Positions 33,608 to 46,199 of a DNA stretch of 64,000 nucleotides are shown piece by piece. Location: NCBI GenBank assembly GCA_033032865.1, contig JAWHQI010000019.1, positions 13,000,001-13,064,000 of the forward strand, written 5' to 3'. Positions within the stretch are counted from its first letter, which is position 1. Each line of letters starts with the position of its first letter. The notes beneath the pieces were generated by a model. The model saw nothing but the letters and a program-made list of their open reading frames with translations, made no database searches and was not told the origin of the DNA. This DNA comes from Dactylorhiza incarnata (Eukaryota; Streptophyta; Magnoliopsida; Asparagales; Orchidaceae). The position numbers and the translations under genes are program-made.

Positions 33608-36600
33608 TTAAAACATACCTGGGTCAAAAAGGAATGCAAACTCTTCATTGCTCCTGAGTTCATCTTCTCTTTCCCAGGTATACTCTGGTTTTCCACTGTT
33701 TAACCAAAGTACCTTCACGAAACGGATCTCTCGATTTCTGAGCTTCTGAATCCTTGAGTCCACTATTCTGACTGGCTTAATACTGATGCTAAGATTTGAT
33801 TCGATTGGTGCTTCCTCGGTACTGATCACCTGATTAGAATCCCTAACTGCTCTCCTCAGATAGGAGACGTGGAAAACATCGTGTAAACCACTCATATCCT
33901 CAGGTAGGGCCAATCTATAAGCGACCTCACCTATGCGTTCAAGCACCTTGAACGGACCAACGAACCTTGGACTCAATTTCTTCATCTGCTTGATTCGAGA
34001 AACGCCCTTAACTGGTCTGACCTTCAGATAAACAAAGTCTCCAACACTGAATTCCACAGATCTGTGTCTCTGATCATGATATTTGGCCTGACGATCTTGT
34101 GCTATTTTCATGCGCTCCTGGATGAGCTTAACTCGTTCTGTGGTCTTGTCTACCCAAGATTCTTTGTTGGCAGCTATTTCTTCACTTTCAGCCCAACATA
34201 ACGGTGTCCGACACTGCCTGCCATATAGTGCCTCGAAGGGCGCCATCCCAATGCTAGCCTGGAAACTATTATTGTAGGAGAATTCAACTAGAGTAATGTA
34301 CTTCTCCCACTTGCCACCAAAATCCAAAACACACATCCGGAGCATATCCTCCATAGTCCTGTTGGTGCGCTCCGTCTGACCGTCTGTCTGAGGGTGGAAA
34401 GCAGTGCTAAAGTTCAGTTTCGTACCCAAACGTTCATGCACAAGTTTCCACTCCCTCGAGGTGAATCTGCCATCTCTGTCAGAAATGATCGTCTTCGGGA
34501 CACCGTGCAAACGGACAATCTCATCAATGTATAACTGTGCCAATCTCGGGCCCTGGTCTGTCTTCTTATTCGGGATGAAATGTGCAACCTTGGACAACCG
34601 ATCTACTATGACCCAAATAGAGTCATTCCCACTTTGAGATCGGGGAAGACCATGTACAAAATCCATCGAGATGTCCTCGAAGTTCCACTCAGGAATGGGT
34701 AGAGGCTGCAGCTTGCCCCCCGGCCTTTTACATTCTGCTTTAACTAACTTACAGGTCTCACATCTGTCAACATACTCTGCCACATCTCTTTTCAAACCGG
34801 GCCACCAAACCACCCTCTTCACATCAGCATACATCTTTGAGCTTCCCGGATGAACGGAGTATCTAGAGTTATGAGCTTCGAACAGAACATCCTCTCGAAG
34901 GTGATCCACATCCGATATGCACACTCTACCTCCGTGCAACAAAAGACCCTCCTGGATGATAAATCCCTCCTTCTGACCTGCCTGGGTCAACTCCCAGATA
35001 ACCGCCATCTTCGGATCCAGCGGTAGTGCTGTCCGGATCCTATCTTTAATGTCACAAGTGGCCTCCATCCAATTCAGGCTTGCAATACCACGGCTGGTGT
35101 GTGGCACTACACTGATCTCCAATTCTTCTAAGGCTCGCACCAACTCTTTCTGCTGAGTGATCAAGGAATAGCAGGAACCCCTTCTGCTAAGGGCATCAGC
35201 CACCACGTTGGCCTTTCCCGGGTGGTACTGAATATCCACCTCATAGTCCGAGAGAAACTCAAGCCATCTCCGCTGCCGCATATTGAGCTCCTGCTGATAA
35301 AAGATATACTTAAGGCTCTTGTGGTCGGTGAAAATCTCACACCGCACCCCATAAAGGTAGTGCCTCCAAATCTTCAGTGCGTGAATGATTGCTGCCAACT
35401 CTAGGTCGTGCACCGGGTAGTTCTTCTCATGCACCTTCAACTGCCGGGAGGCGAAAGCTATGACCTTCCCATGCTGCATAAGTACACAACCCAAACCCTG
35501 ACCCGAGGCATCGCTGTAAATCTGAAATCCGTCTGGACCTGACGGTAGGCTCAAAATCGGGGCGAACATCAGTCTGGTCTTCAGCTCCTCGAAAGCAAAC
35601 TCACACTCGACTGTCCAAGTGAAAGCTTGACCCTTCTTGGTGAGCGTGGTCATCGGTAGCGCTATCTTTGAGAAATCCTGAATGAATCTCCTATAATAGC
35701 CTGCCAGACCAAGGAAACTGCGAATCTCGGCGACGGCCCGAGGCCTTGGCCACCCCTTTATGGCCTCTATCTTCTTCGGGTCAACTGCAAGGCCCTTCCG
35801 ACTGATAACATGGCCTAAGAATACAACTTCAGGAAGCCAAAACTCACACTTTGAAAACTTGGCGTACAACTGATTCTTCCTGAGAGTACCCAACACAGTT
35901 CTGAGGTGAGTGGCATGATCTTCGGCATTCTTCGAATATACTAAGATGTCATCTATAAAAACGATCACGAACTGATCTAAGAATTCCCGAAATACCCTGT
36001 TCATCAGATTCATAAAGGCAGACGGGGCATTAGTCAACCCAAACGGCATGACCACGAACTCGAAGTGTCCGTATCTAGTACTAAAAGCAGTCTTCTGAAT
36101 ATCTGCATCACGAATCCTCAGCTGATGATAACCTGACCTCAAATCCAGTTTGGAAAAGGTGCTGGACCCTTCTAGTTGGTCAAACAGGTCATCTATTCTA
36201 GGAATAGGGTACTTATTCCTTACTGTCAGCTTATTCAGCTCGCGGTAGTCAATACACAACCTCAAACTGCCATCCTTCTTCTTGACAAAGAGGACTGGTG
36301 CACTCCAAGGTGAAGTGCTGGGGCGAATGAAACCCAAGTCTAGCAGTTCCCGCAACTGAACCTTCAGCTCTGCAAGTTCCTTAGGAGCCATGCGGTATGG
36401 AGTCTTGGCTACTGGTGTGGCTCCAGCCACCAGGTCAATCTGGAAATCAATCTCTCGGGGAGGAGGGGCACCAGGTAACTCCTCTGGGAACACGTCTGGG
36501 TACTCCTGAACAACAGGCACTCCTGTTTTACTGACTTGAGTTTCAGCATTCATCAAGGACAAAAATGACTCACAACCCTTGCTGATGCACTTGACGGCCG

Positions 36601-36996
36601 TGATGGAGGAAATAATCAATTTGGATACTCCCATCATGCCTTGGAATGTGATGACGATCCCACTGGGTCCCTCGAACTGAACTTCCTTTCTTCTGCAATC
36701 TATCTTGGCATTCACGACAGCTAGCCATTCCATCTCAATGATCACATCAAATTCAGCAAGCGGAAGGAGGGAGGCTTCTATAAGGATTTCTGTTTCCCCA
36801 AAACGAACCGGGACTCGACACCTGTGCCTGGTAAGCAAAACCGATCCGTTTGGCATCGCGACTTCTAAAACTTCTGACTTCGGGAGGACTTCTAGTTTTA
36901 GGCCCACTTTATGTGCTAGATACTCCGATATGAACGAGTGCGAGGCACCCGTGTCAAAGAGGATCTTCGCGGCGAAATTCAGTACCATGAGGATAC
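33608..36996 (-). CDS. G1 pol: protease, reverse transcriptase, RNase H, integrase, chromodomain
   Basis: The frame is open without stops from 37057 to 33608 (1149 codons), of which the first 20 or so lie in an intron. Visible are protease [10 protein letters not shown] (residues about 33-42), RT with [10 protein letters not shown] (270), LRSGYHQL and the catalytic FIDDIL (367-372), and RNase H with [11 protein letters not shown] (513-523) and FTDHKSL (576-582). Integrase has a zinc-binding H-H-C-C (last cysteines 766 and 769) and a catalytic D-D-E set at about 799, 860 and 896 (SMDF, SDRD, QTER). The chromodomain at about 1094-1138 includes [18 protein letters not shown]. It copies RNA to DNA and integrates it; the chromodomain is thought to guide insertion. 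All catalytic residues I can check are present. Confidence 0.93.
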
Positions 36997-37080
36997 CTAA
37001 GTGCATGATTAAGCACAAATTTAATTTCTTAAATTGCCACTTAGGAGGTAAGTACAAAGAGTTCTAAGACCAAGGGGTAC
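36997..37080 (-). other. Putative intron between G1 gag and protease (84 bp)
   Basis: On the minus strand the sequence reads GACAG|GTACCC at the donor and GCACTTAG|GTATCC at the acceptor. Splicing completes a glycine codon and connects the DVVT end of the upstream exon to the ILMVLNF start of the protease exon, the junction expected in related gypsy elements. Unspliced RNA hits stops. Confidence 0.7.
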
Positions 37081-37081
37081 C

Positions 37082-37234
37082 TGTCACAACGTCCTCCTGC
37101 TCCTTGGCTTCTCGCTGGCCAAGGGCATAAGCCTTAGCTTGCACTGGTCCACCCCCCGGGGGTGGCTTCACCTCAGCTCCCAACTGTGTCTTGCCCTTGA
37201 CAGTCCCACTTGGACCACCAACCTCAAACTTCGG
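37082..37234 (-). CDS. G1 gag-protease linker exon
   Basis: About 51 codons are open between two putative introns; the last base of the exon is 37081. It begins PKFEVGGPSGTVKGK and includes PVQAKAYALGQREAKEQEDV, matching the linker that precedes protease in related chromoviruses (AxAYAL...DVVTG). It has no start codon and makes sense only if spliced on both sides. Confidence 0.7.
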
Positions 37235-37318
37235 CTGAGCATACAGGTTTTAGTATTAGGTACCGAAAATGATAGGGTCTACAAAAAAAATCACACATTC
37301 CTAAATAGCCTTGGTTAC
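37235..37318 (-). other. Putative intron inside G1 gag (84 bp)
   Basis: The donor reads ATCCAG|GTAACC and the acceptor ATGCTCAG|CCGAAG on the minus strand, phase 0. Without splicing, a TAG is met 15 nt into the intron. Its length equals that of the intron at 36997-37080. Confidence 0.65.
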
Positions 37319-37949
37319 CTGGATCATCAGAGTCCCCTGACAGTAGCGGGCTATGTGTCCCGGCTGCTGACACTTAAAGCAGACACCTGCATTTTGCAAG
37401 CATTCACCCGGATGGTGTCGGTTGCACTTCGGGCAGAGGGGATAGTCCTTGCCCTTTGATCCGGTCTGCTCATTTTTCCTGCCCTCAGTCTTGTGCTTTT
37501 TGTTCCAGTCTCTGCCCTGGTTACCCTTGCTCTGATGATGCTGCTGCTGAGGTGCATCTTGAGGGCGCTTAGAACGAAAGTTGCTCCGCTTCTGAACCTT
37601 CTGCTGATCCGCTTCCAGCTTCCTAGCAGTGTCAACCAAACTCCTGTAATCCGCATTGACCATCGTCATCAAAGGCTGCCTTAGAGAATCACGCAGCCCA
37701 TCTATGAACCGGTTGCATTTGTCTTCCTCATCTTCTTGCATAACTCCCGCGTAGCGCGATAGATGAGTCAGTTCTCTTTCGTATGCTATGACCGTCTTGT
37801 CCCCCTGTATCAGCCTGAGATATTTCTCCTGGAGGCTGCGGCGTTCAGAAGGGGGTACGAACCAGCTAGTTAGTGCTCTGGAGAATTCAGCCCAAGTGAA
37901 CATATCAGCTGTCCGACCTGTCAAGTTCACGGTTCGCTCTATTATTACA
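37319..37949 (-). CDS. G1 gag, C-terminal part with zinc knuckle
   Basis: The open frame contains the retrotransposon gag domain (FTWAEFSRALTSWFVPPSER, ERELTHLSRYAG, FIDGLRDSLRQPL) and a CCHC knuckle CFKCQQPGHIARYC near its end. A second Cys/His cluster (CPKCNRHHPGEC) lies just before the knuckle. Gag packages RNA into particles. It lacks its own ATG; the N-terminal part is at 37950-38397, separated by a short interruption. Confidence 0.8.
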
Positions 37950-38397
37950 CTGAAAGGTGATCATTTCCAACTGAGCACAAACCATACAGACTAAAATACT
38001 TACCAGCAGGATCGTCTGCTAGATGCCTAGTCCACCACAGATTGGCTTCACTTTGCAGTAGGAAGGCTGCGAGGGGAACCTTCTTGTTCTCTGGGCACTG
38101 CATAACTTCTAATAAGTCTCGGGTCTTGATGAGCCAGTCATCTGTCTGCATAGGGCTCTCTTCCCCGTCGAAATTTGCGGGCTGGAGACTGCGAAAATTC
38201 TTCAAATAGCGATCCATTCCTAAATCAGCAGCCAAGGGTACAGGAGCTACTTCTGGGTTTCCTGCAGGCAGTCCATTCCTGAACTCTAGTAGGGCCATTG
38301 CTACTGCCCTGGCGACAATCGTTGCCAGATCGTTGGGGTCAGGCCCTGCTTGTGCTGCTGGAGCTGCGGGTGCTGCTGGCGCACCTCCGTCATCCAT
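37950..38397 (-). CDS. G1 gag, N-terminal part
   Basis: Starts MDDGGAPAAPAAPAAQ with an Ala/Pro-rich head, then FRSLQPANFDGEESPMQTDD and EANLWWTRHLADDPAG, typical of gypsy gag. After the Ala-Gly codons comes GTAAGT (38003) and, 54 bp on, TTTCAG (37950), like a very short intron. Joining these sites leaves a one-base phase error to the next gag part, so either another splice site is used or this copy carries a frameshift. The start codon is the first ATG of the frame. Confidence 0.75.
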
Positions 38398-38637
38398 TCC
38401 AATCTCTGGCGTAGTGTTCTGTCGAGAGGGCTCGCCTGACTCGCCTCCTCGTGGTGCCTAAAAGATGGAACATACAGATCAATACTGGATGAGAAAAAAA
38501 AAATCTTTAACTGGGGAGATTTTCATAAGAATCAACACGGCTAAACGTTAAGAACTTAATGACTCTGACGTCACACTTGGATAAGTTGAAATCCTATGGC
38601 TTTGTGAATATTCTGGGTCAAGGGATCCTAAACCTCT

Positions 38638-38648
38638 CTCTGATACCA
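38638..38648 (-). other. Primer-binding site of G1
   Basis: CTCTGATACCA on the + strand is the complement of TGGTATCAGAG, two bases inside the upstream LTR. Confidence 0.85.
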
Positions 38649-38650
38649 AT

Positions 38651-40585
38651 TGTAACACCCCATACCAGTTTAACACCATATCAGCAGTCCGGCCGGGCCC
38701 GCGATAAAGGGAAAACCAGTAGGCAGTACTAAAATTAGTATTAAATAGGCAGAGAAAAACGACTAATACAGAGTTACTTACAATAGGGGAAGCATTTATT
38801 AAAAGTGTAAAGTGTACCTCGATAGATGATTCACAAAGCCACTAGAAGAAACTGTTACATAACTGAAATACTGAAATGTTTGCAAAAATGTCTGTTACAT
38901 TGATACATAATATTAATACCAAAAGTTCTCTCAAAGGAAAAACATAAACTGAATGAAAATGCAAGCAAATAAAATAAACCAACTGAGCAGGAGGACTGAG
39001 GCGCTTATCCTAAGCGTAAAACCCCACCTGTGACCCCTGCAATTAGCAGCCCAAAATGGGTCAGCCTAATGGTGAATAAGAGACTTTCTTTAAATGGTAT
39101 TTTAAGAAAAACAATTTTTGCAAGATAAGAATGACTGTAGTAATTCTACTTTGTTCTCTGCACGTGTAAAAATAATAACTAAACTGAAACTACTATGCAT
39201 GAAATTATATCTTGACTTTGCAGTTGTAACTGACTGTTCTTAGAAGTAATTGATTTCATTGTTAGGTGTGCTATTGCGTGATCGACTGTGAAACTAAAAC
39301 ATAGCTACCGTACACTCGAGACGGCCCGCTGCTTCTGCATCCCCCAAATCATCAATATAGCTTTCCTGACGCGCGATCTACCGGTCCGAGCCTCTACTAA
39401 CGAACAGAAACGTTCTAATGTCACAAGGACACGGGCTCGAACCTACTGCATGATGTCCGGGCTCTGCCCCTGCATCACAAAACCCACAAGGTCTACTGTG
39501 CCTTATGAGTTTACTGAGCGCTGCTATATGACTACGTAAGGGGACGAAAACTGAATACTGAATACTGTTTAGACCACGCTGCCTCTAAGCGGGTGTCGAA
39601 CCAATTTAAAAATAAATGTACTTGCCTGTCTACGTACAGTTATACGACTAAATAATAGGAATTAATTACTGCTGATTGCTATCTGTACAACTTATAAGAA
39701 CTGGGTAGAGTCTCTTACAGTGGGGTTGCGTCGCTCATACACTTGACGTGGCTGCATGCTTTCTTCAGAACGATTTATCAAGCTCTCTAGCCCGATGGCG
39801 CACTCTGCTCGAAAAGAACCGAGCAAGCACTGCCGAACCTCCAATCGATCTCAGAAATGGGGCTGCACCTTCTGGAGAGGGAAAAAGGGAAACAGGTGAG
39901 CCTCCTGATGAAGCCTCTGCCGAAGGGGAAAGGGGGAAAAACACAACTATGCTTAATTTCTGAAAGATCCACATTGCAGTTGAAGGAGGAGACATCTGAA
40001 CCCTTCAGAAGAGTTGAAATCAAGTCGCAGTAGGGTTACCTGGAAGCTTCGACGGCTGAGAGAGGGGAAGACGAGGACTCCCGACCTCTGGGAAACGAGA
40101 TAGGGACGATCGGGATGGTGTACAGGCGGCGTCCAGTGAATCCGACGGGAGAGGAGAAGTCGCCAGAGCCTTCTGCCGCTGAAGTCGAGAGCCCTTCCCG
40201 TCAAACGAGCCGTGCGGGAGACGGAAAGACCTAAACCCTACGCACCGGCTTCGTAAACCCGGGAGTTCTGGCGGCGTGAAAAAGAGGGGAACCCGCATGG
40301 TTGCTATTTAACGAGGAGGAATTAGGTTTTAAAACCTATTTACAATTTTGCCATTGACCTCTAAATTTATTTAACTTAGATTCATATTAAATAGCGAAAC
40401 CTGAATAATTTCGTGGATTACAACTTTTCAATAGGGTACGCTACTAAATTGAAGTCTTAGCAAGAGGAAAAATTGATTATCACGGGTCAGCGGACACACC
40501 TGTACAAGACAAAAATCGCGATCAAAGCCGCTCGCGATCAAAACCTGCAATAACCTTTCATCGATTAGATTTTACGGGTGTTACA
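38651..40585 (-). repeat. LTR of G1 (5' LTR in element sense)
   Basis: 1935 bp, TGTAACACCC to GGGTGTTACA, followed by the CAATG duplication. It differs from its partner mainly by single substitutions and short indels. Confidence 0.95.
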
Positions 40586-40590
40586 CAATG

Positions 40591-43500
40591 AATGTAGTGA
40601 CCGCGCCAGGACCTCTCCTTGCGGGTTCTCCCTCATGATGCAAAGTCCGCTAAGGCCGCAGAGCTCGCCGCTAAGCCAGTAGTGCCCGCCCCTTCCTGTG
40701 ACTGCCTAGCTCCTGAGACCGCAGAGCTCTTTCAGCCTGCTTTGACCGCAGCGCTGCCACTAAGCTCGCAGACTGTGCCTCCTGTGTCTGCAGTGACCGT
40801 GCCTCTTATATCATGTCCTCTTGAGACCGCATCTCCCCTGTGTCCATAGCGTTTCTGCTGAGCTGCATCTCCTCTTTTGTCTCAACGGTTACACTCCCTT
40901 GCTATTGTTATTGGCACGTCTGCGGGATCTTGTCCTTCGTCTCTTCCAACTCTTGCTCCTGCTCCCCAACCTGACGTGCGTGATGAACTGTGGATTGCCA
41001 TTCTTTCCCTCAATGGGAAGAGGATTTTTGTGGAATGGGTGCACGCGGTGCGCCGTGTCCTTCAAACCAAAGGCCTGCTTCATCATGTTACTCGCGCTCC
41101 CCCCACTGAACCTACGACGCAGTAGCTCCATGACGATGGTTGGGTTCAGTCTTGTCTCCTCAATTCTATGGAGTCTGAGCCATACCGTATGGCCATGTAC
41201 CACGAGACTGCGAAAGTCATGTGGGGCGTGCTTCAGTCTCTTTACTCAGGGAAGGATAGTCTCCAACATCACTACCATATCTTTAGTGGGCTCCAGGCGG
41301 TTGATCCTGGTGTGACTGGTGACTTGACCTCCTTTGTGGCCTCGTTCAAGACCCTTGTTGAGACCTGGCTTCAGCACCGGCCCTCCTCCTTGGATTTTGC
41401 TGTTCAGCGAGCGCAAAAGGAGGTTGTGGTATTGCTCTCATGATGGCCCGTCTACCACACCATCTTCATAGCATCCGGGAAACCATCCTCTCGTCCCCCA
41501 CTGTTCTGTCTTTCTACTATGTGTGCTCCATGATTTTTAAAGTTACTCGAGCTTCTGATGTTGTGTTGCCCCCCTCTCCTGCACTTCTGCACCACTCCCC
41601 CGCCCTGCGCCCTCCTCCTGGGTCTCGGGGTGGTCGTCATAGCTCTCATGGCGGTGGGCGTGATGGTCGCACTCGCTCCTCCCGGCCAAATAATTGACTT
41701 TGTACTTATTGTGGCCGCACGGATAATACCGAGGTCACCTGCTTCAAGAAACTTGGGTTCCCGCCGCCGTCATCCACTGCGCTCATGCTTCTCCTGTGGT
41801 GGATGTTCCTTCCACCTCCCGCTCCGACATTGACGTCCTGCGAGAGGAACTCTAACAACTTCGGGGGATGTTTACTCGGGCCTCTGATTCCGTCGCCTTT
41901 ACCTCCCTCGCATGTATCTCTTGTTTATCATGGTGGCTAATGGTGATACCACCCTTGTCTGCAGGTCTAGCGATATGCCTCTTACTCTCTCTCTCTCTCC
42001 GCTTTGTCCTTCATGTTCTCGGCTCTCAGTTTAATCTCCTCTCTGTCAGTCGTTTAACTCAGGATCATGATTGCTTAATCACATTTTCTTCTTCTTCCTT
42101 TTTGTTGCATTATCAACGAACTCAGAATATTATTGGTAGGGGCCGACTGTCCAATGGGCTCTATACTCTGGATCTCCCCTCGGTTCTCTCCTCCGTCCCT
42201 TCCACTGACTGGCACCGACGTCTTGGGCATGCTCCTCTACCTATTCTCAAGCAGGCTCTTCCTGATTTTTCCTTTTCTGATTTTCAATGTGAATCCTTTA
42301 TTTATGGGAAACTTTGTTTTACTTTTTCTCCTCATTGTACTCGGAGCGCTGCTCCTTTTGATTTAGCACATCCTGATATTTGGGGCCCCTACAAAACGGC
42401 TAGTGTCACCGACAATCATTATTTTGTTACTTTTATTGATGATCATCCTCGCTTGGCGTGGCTGTATACGATGCACGATTGCTCTAAGTAACTGCAAATA
42501 TTCTGCTCATTTCTCGCCGAGATTAAACCTAGTTCTCGCGGTCCCTGGAAATTTTCCGCACAGATATTGCGCGCGAATATACCCGTCATAGTTTTCAGGA
42601 CAGATAATATGCTGAGCATTCTTCACCATACCGCCTGTCCCTGTACACCACAAAAAAATTGTGTGGTCGAGCGCAAAAATCGCTACCTCCTCGAGGTTGC
42701 CAGGTCCCTCATGTTCCAAATGCAGGTCCCCATTGTTTATTGGCATTTCACAGTTTCCACCGCTTGCTACCTTATTAATCGCATGCCCTCCTCTGTTCTA
42801 AACTTTGTGACGCCATATTCTATCCTCTTCCCCTGCACCCCTCACTTCTCCTTGACGTCTCGTATCTTCAGCTGTGTTTGTTATGTCCATCATCTTGGCC
42901 CTGGCGTGGACTAGTTGATCATTGTGCTATCAATTTATGTTTGTTGGCTATTCTCACACCCAGAAGGACTACATCTTTTACTCTGCATCTAATCAGAAGC
43001 TTGTCATCTCTGCCAATGTCACCTTCCTTGAAAATCAACCTTTCCACCAATCTAACCCTTTACTCCCTTCCACTCCAAGCCTTCCTTGTCCTCACGTGCC
43101 CACCACCACCAGATATCCTCCTCTGCTTCCCACTCCTCCAGTTGTGTCTCTCCCCTTGCTACCTCCTCTACCCGTCTACACGCGACGAAGTCCTCGGTGT
43201 ACTGCCTCACGAGAGCTACCCCTATCTACTGATACTTCGCTTGCCGCTGATCCGACATTAACATCCACTGCTCACCCTATTTCAAATTATGTCTCTTTGC
43301 ATCGCTTATCTCCAGCGCTTTACAAGTTTGCAACCTCTTTATCCTCTATTTCTACCCCTTCTCTGTAGGAGGCTCTTTAGCATCCGGGATGGAGGGCCGC
43401 CATGGATGAGGAAATGGTCTCTCTCTAGGCTAATCACACATGGGACCTTGTTCCTCTTCCTTCTGGCCAAACTTGTGTTGGTTGTAACTGGGCCTCATTG

Positions 43501-44858
43501 TGAAGCACGACCCTGATGGGGCGGTTGAACATTTGAAAGCTCTACTGGTGGATCGTGTACTCAGCAGCACGACCTTGACTATGGGTAGACTTTTTCACCC
43601 GTTGTGAAGCTGAATACTGTTCGGTCTTGATGTCCTTGGACGTTCATCGACACTGGTCGTTGCATCTACTTGACATCAAAAGTGCTTTCCTGTCTCCCAG
43701 TTATGTGACCACATGGTAGTTTCTTGTATGTCACCTCAAGAAGTTTCTCTATGGTCTCAAATACTCTCCTCGGGTCTGGGTTTGATAACTTCAGTCGGGT
43801 CATTTGCGATGTTGGCTTCACTCGAAGCTCGACTGACTTCTCTCTGTTCATTCGCATCGCCGAGAGGCACGGTGATTCTCTTGGTGTATGTCGATGATAT
43901 CCTCATCACAGGCGATGATCTCGATGGTATAACTATGGTCCAGAATCACCTGACATCCAAATTTCAGACTAAGGATGTGGGCCCTCTCCGATATTTTCTT
44001 AGCATCGAGGTGTCTGTCGACCTGATGGTCTTGTTCTGTCTCAATGGAAGTACTGTCTTGATCTTCTTCATGACACTGGCTACTCTAGATGCTAGCCCGC
44101 TGACACACTTATGAATGCCAACCTTAAACTCTGCACCCATGCTTCCGACTCTGATTTGCTCCTCCCTTACCCGGAGTACTATCGACGTCTAGTGGGCAAG
44201 CTAATTTATCTTACAGTTACAAGACATGATATATCCTTTGTTGTCGGGATGTTTAGTGGTTTTATGCATGCTCCACGGATCTCCCATCTCCATTGGTTGA
44301 GTGCATCCTTCATTATTTGAAGACTGCTCCAGGACAAGGGCTTGTGTATAAGCCCTCTCCCTCCTTATCTCTTGTTGCCTACTTTAATGCTAACTATGTT
44401 GTCTCTCTAGATGATCGCCGATCCACAAGTGGGTACTGCAAATACTTTGGTGGACATTTTGTCACCTGGCGGAGCAAGAAACAAACTGTGGTTGCACGCT
44501 CATCTACAGAAGTTGAGTACCGATCAATGACTTCTGTCGTTTCTGAATTTACATGGTTGGAGAGCCTTCTGAGTGATCTGGGTGTGAAACTTCCCTCTCC
44601 AGACACTCTCTTCTTTGACAGCCATGCTGCTAATTCATATTGACAAGAATCCCGTGTTTCATGAATGTACCAAGTACATCGAGGTCGGCTGTCTTTTTGT
44701 TTGAGAAAAGATGTAGCTTAAAAAATTGAACTTGTGGCATGTGCCTGCTGCTGGGCAAGTTGCTGACATTCTCACTAAGGCCTTACCTCGACCACTGTAT
44801 CTTCAGTTTCTGTCCAAGCTTGACTCCTTCAATTTGTATGCTCCAGCTTACGGGGGAG
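40591..44858 (+). pseudogene. C4 gag-pol, heavily decayed
   Basis: Fragments in all three frames follow the copia order: gag at about 40974-41443 (VRDELWIAILSLNGKRIFVE, WVHAVRRVLQTKG, MAMYHETAKVMWG); a degraded protease/LHVLG region near 42000; integrase WHRRLGHAPLPILKQALP at about 42208 and ATGCTG-disrupted DDE around 42600; NRMPSSVLNFVTP (about 42778); RT LLVYVDDILITGDD (43873-43920); RNase H at 44293-44643 (LDDRRSTSGYCKYFGGHF, VARSSTEVEYRSM); and ILTKALPRP (44770). Many stops and frameshifts show that it is far older than C5 or G1. Confidence 0.85.
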
Positions 44859-44990
44859 TGTTGAAATTAGTTGTACAAAGGCCCATTGAATGACCCATTT
44901 ATGTTTAGAGATTAGTCTCACATCTTAGGATGGAGTTGAGCCTTCACTCCTCCTCCCTATATATATATATATCTATATTATATAAGACAA
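44859..44990 (+). repeat. 3' LTR of C4, partial
   Basis: TGTTGAAATTAG follows the polypurine tract CGGGGGAG (44851-44858). Similarity to the 5' LTR is clear to the AT microsatellite near 44957-44985, then fades. The real end is not determined. Confidence 0.65.
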
Positions 44991-46199
44991 TATACATATC
45001 TTGCGCTCTTACCGCACATTTATTTCACACTGTTGGATCCTTTATTAAATTTGAAACGTCAAAAATAGGATCACACTCCACGATCATCCAGGATCACACT
45101 CCACGATCTCTCCATAATCTAACCGGCGCCCGTTTTTAGACGGTTCCTAAGACAAAAGCCGAACAAAACCATCACTATCCATTTCATTTAATTTCTATGC
45201 TTTCACGGGATACCTGGCACCTCGCCTGCGCCACCCCTCTGCCTCCCCTGCGCATCCCCTATATCTGACGGCATCTTGCAAGGGACTCTAGGCACCACTC
45301 GAAGCCCCAGCCGCTCCTTTTCCCGGAACCCTACCTTCCCACCCAAAACAAAGCCTCATCCTCGCGGAAGCCGTCCACTCCGCCTCCGCCTCGCCAACAT
45401 TCGATGGGTGACGCCATCACCGCCTCCACTTGATTACCCTGCCGCCGGATACAATTGACTCCTGCTGCTATCTGCACTCGAAGACCCTGACATATTATGC
45501 ACTCGAGTCCCTCCACTATCTCAGGTATGCGCTGATCCCCCATCATAAAGCTACTGTTGCTTCACCTTATTCACTCTCTACCGCTGTGAACTCTCTCCGA
45601 CAATGATCTTTCTCCCTTCTCCCCCAAAGTGCCCTCTCTCTCTCGATGCTATGTTTCTTCCGCAGTGACATTTCTCCCCAACGCAAACCAATGCTCATGC
45701 TTTCTACTTCAACTTTGGGGTCTTCTCAGTTTTCCATTGCTCCAACCTTCGGTGATTACTTACTCTGGTGATGGTGACACAGATTTCTACCATGCATATC
45801 GTTCTTGATCTCTTGCCTAAGGTAAACTCCAACCTCATCTGAATCTTCCTGCTTTGTGAGCATATGTTTCATGTTGTTCTTGATGTTGCCAGCGACTCAC
45901 TCCTCAGTGTTTTATCACGAAGTAACTTGCATCTGCTTTCTTCTCGCACGCGACTCTACCATTTTCTTCATACTCATAGATCCTAGGTCTTTCCAGGGAT
46001 AAAAAATTCTAGATAATTTTTTTTATTAAATGTTAGTCTGTTTCATTTGGTTCTAATCTTTATAATATTTACTCATTTGATTTTTATGAACATTTAATAA
46101 TGGAAATGTTATTTAATGTAGGTGTGTGAAAGCCTACATTGCCAAAAATTTGTAAGGGTTGGGATGACAAATATGACTCCACCTCCGCCTCGCTAACAT
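44991..46199. other. Unassigned sequence, C-rich centre
   Basis: No coding motif. Two direct copies of AGGATCACACTCCACGATC lie at about 45067-45110. A 36-bp segment at about 45375-45410 (ending CATTCGATGGGTG) recurs at 46175-46208, next to the minisatellite, so both may belong to one larger repeat. Confidence 0.4.

Larger units (their letters stand above)
31635..40585 (-). mobile_element. Ty3-gypsy chromovirus G1, full length, young
   Basis: Two nearly identical LTRs (31635-33573, 38651-40585) and the perfect duplication CAATG (31630-31634, 40586-40590) bound an 8951-bp minus-strand element. The interior has gag, protease, RT, RNase H, integrase and a C-terminal chromodomain, in gypsy order. 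By eye the LTRs differ at about a dozen positions in 1.9 kb, so it is the youngest large insertion in the window. It sits in the leader of the older copia C4. The chromodomain and LTR type suggest the Tekay/Del group (inference). Confidence 0.95.
31061..44990 (+). mobile_element. Ty1-copia retrotransposon C4, old and split by a gypsy insertion
   Basis: The 5' LTR (31061-31282), primer-binding site and leader lie left of the gypsy element; gag, pol and 3' LTR lie right of it (40591 onward). Removing the gypsy element and one CAATG copy joins both parts in register. Gag and pol are of the same lineage as C2, C3 and C5 but carry many stops and frameshifts. The right end of the 3' LTR is not clear, and no target-site duplication could be confirmed. 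Confidence 0.85.

Noticed and set aside
37950..38003. Third gypsy intron of 54 bp
   Set aside because: Borders are canonical, but it is shorter than typical plant introns and removal leaves the frame off by one base, so it is not called as a feature.
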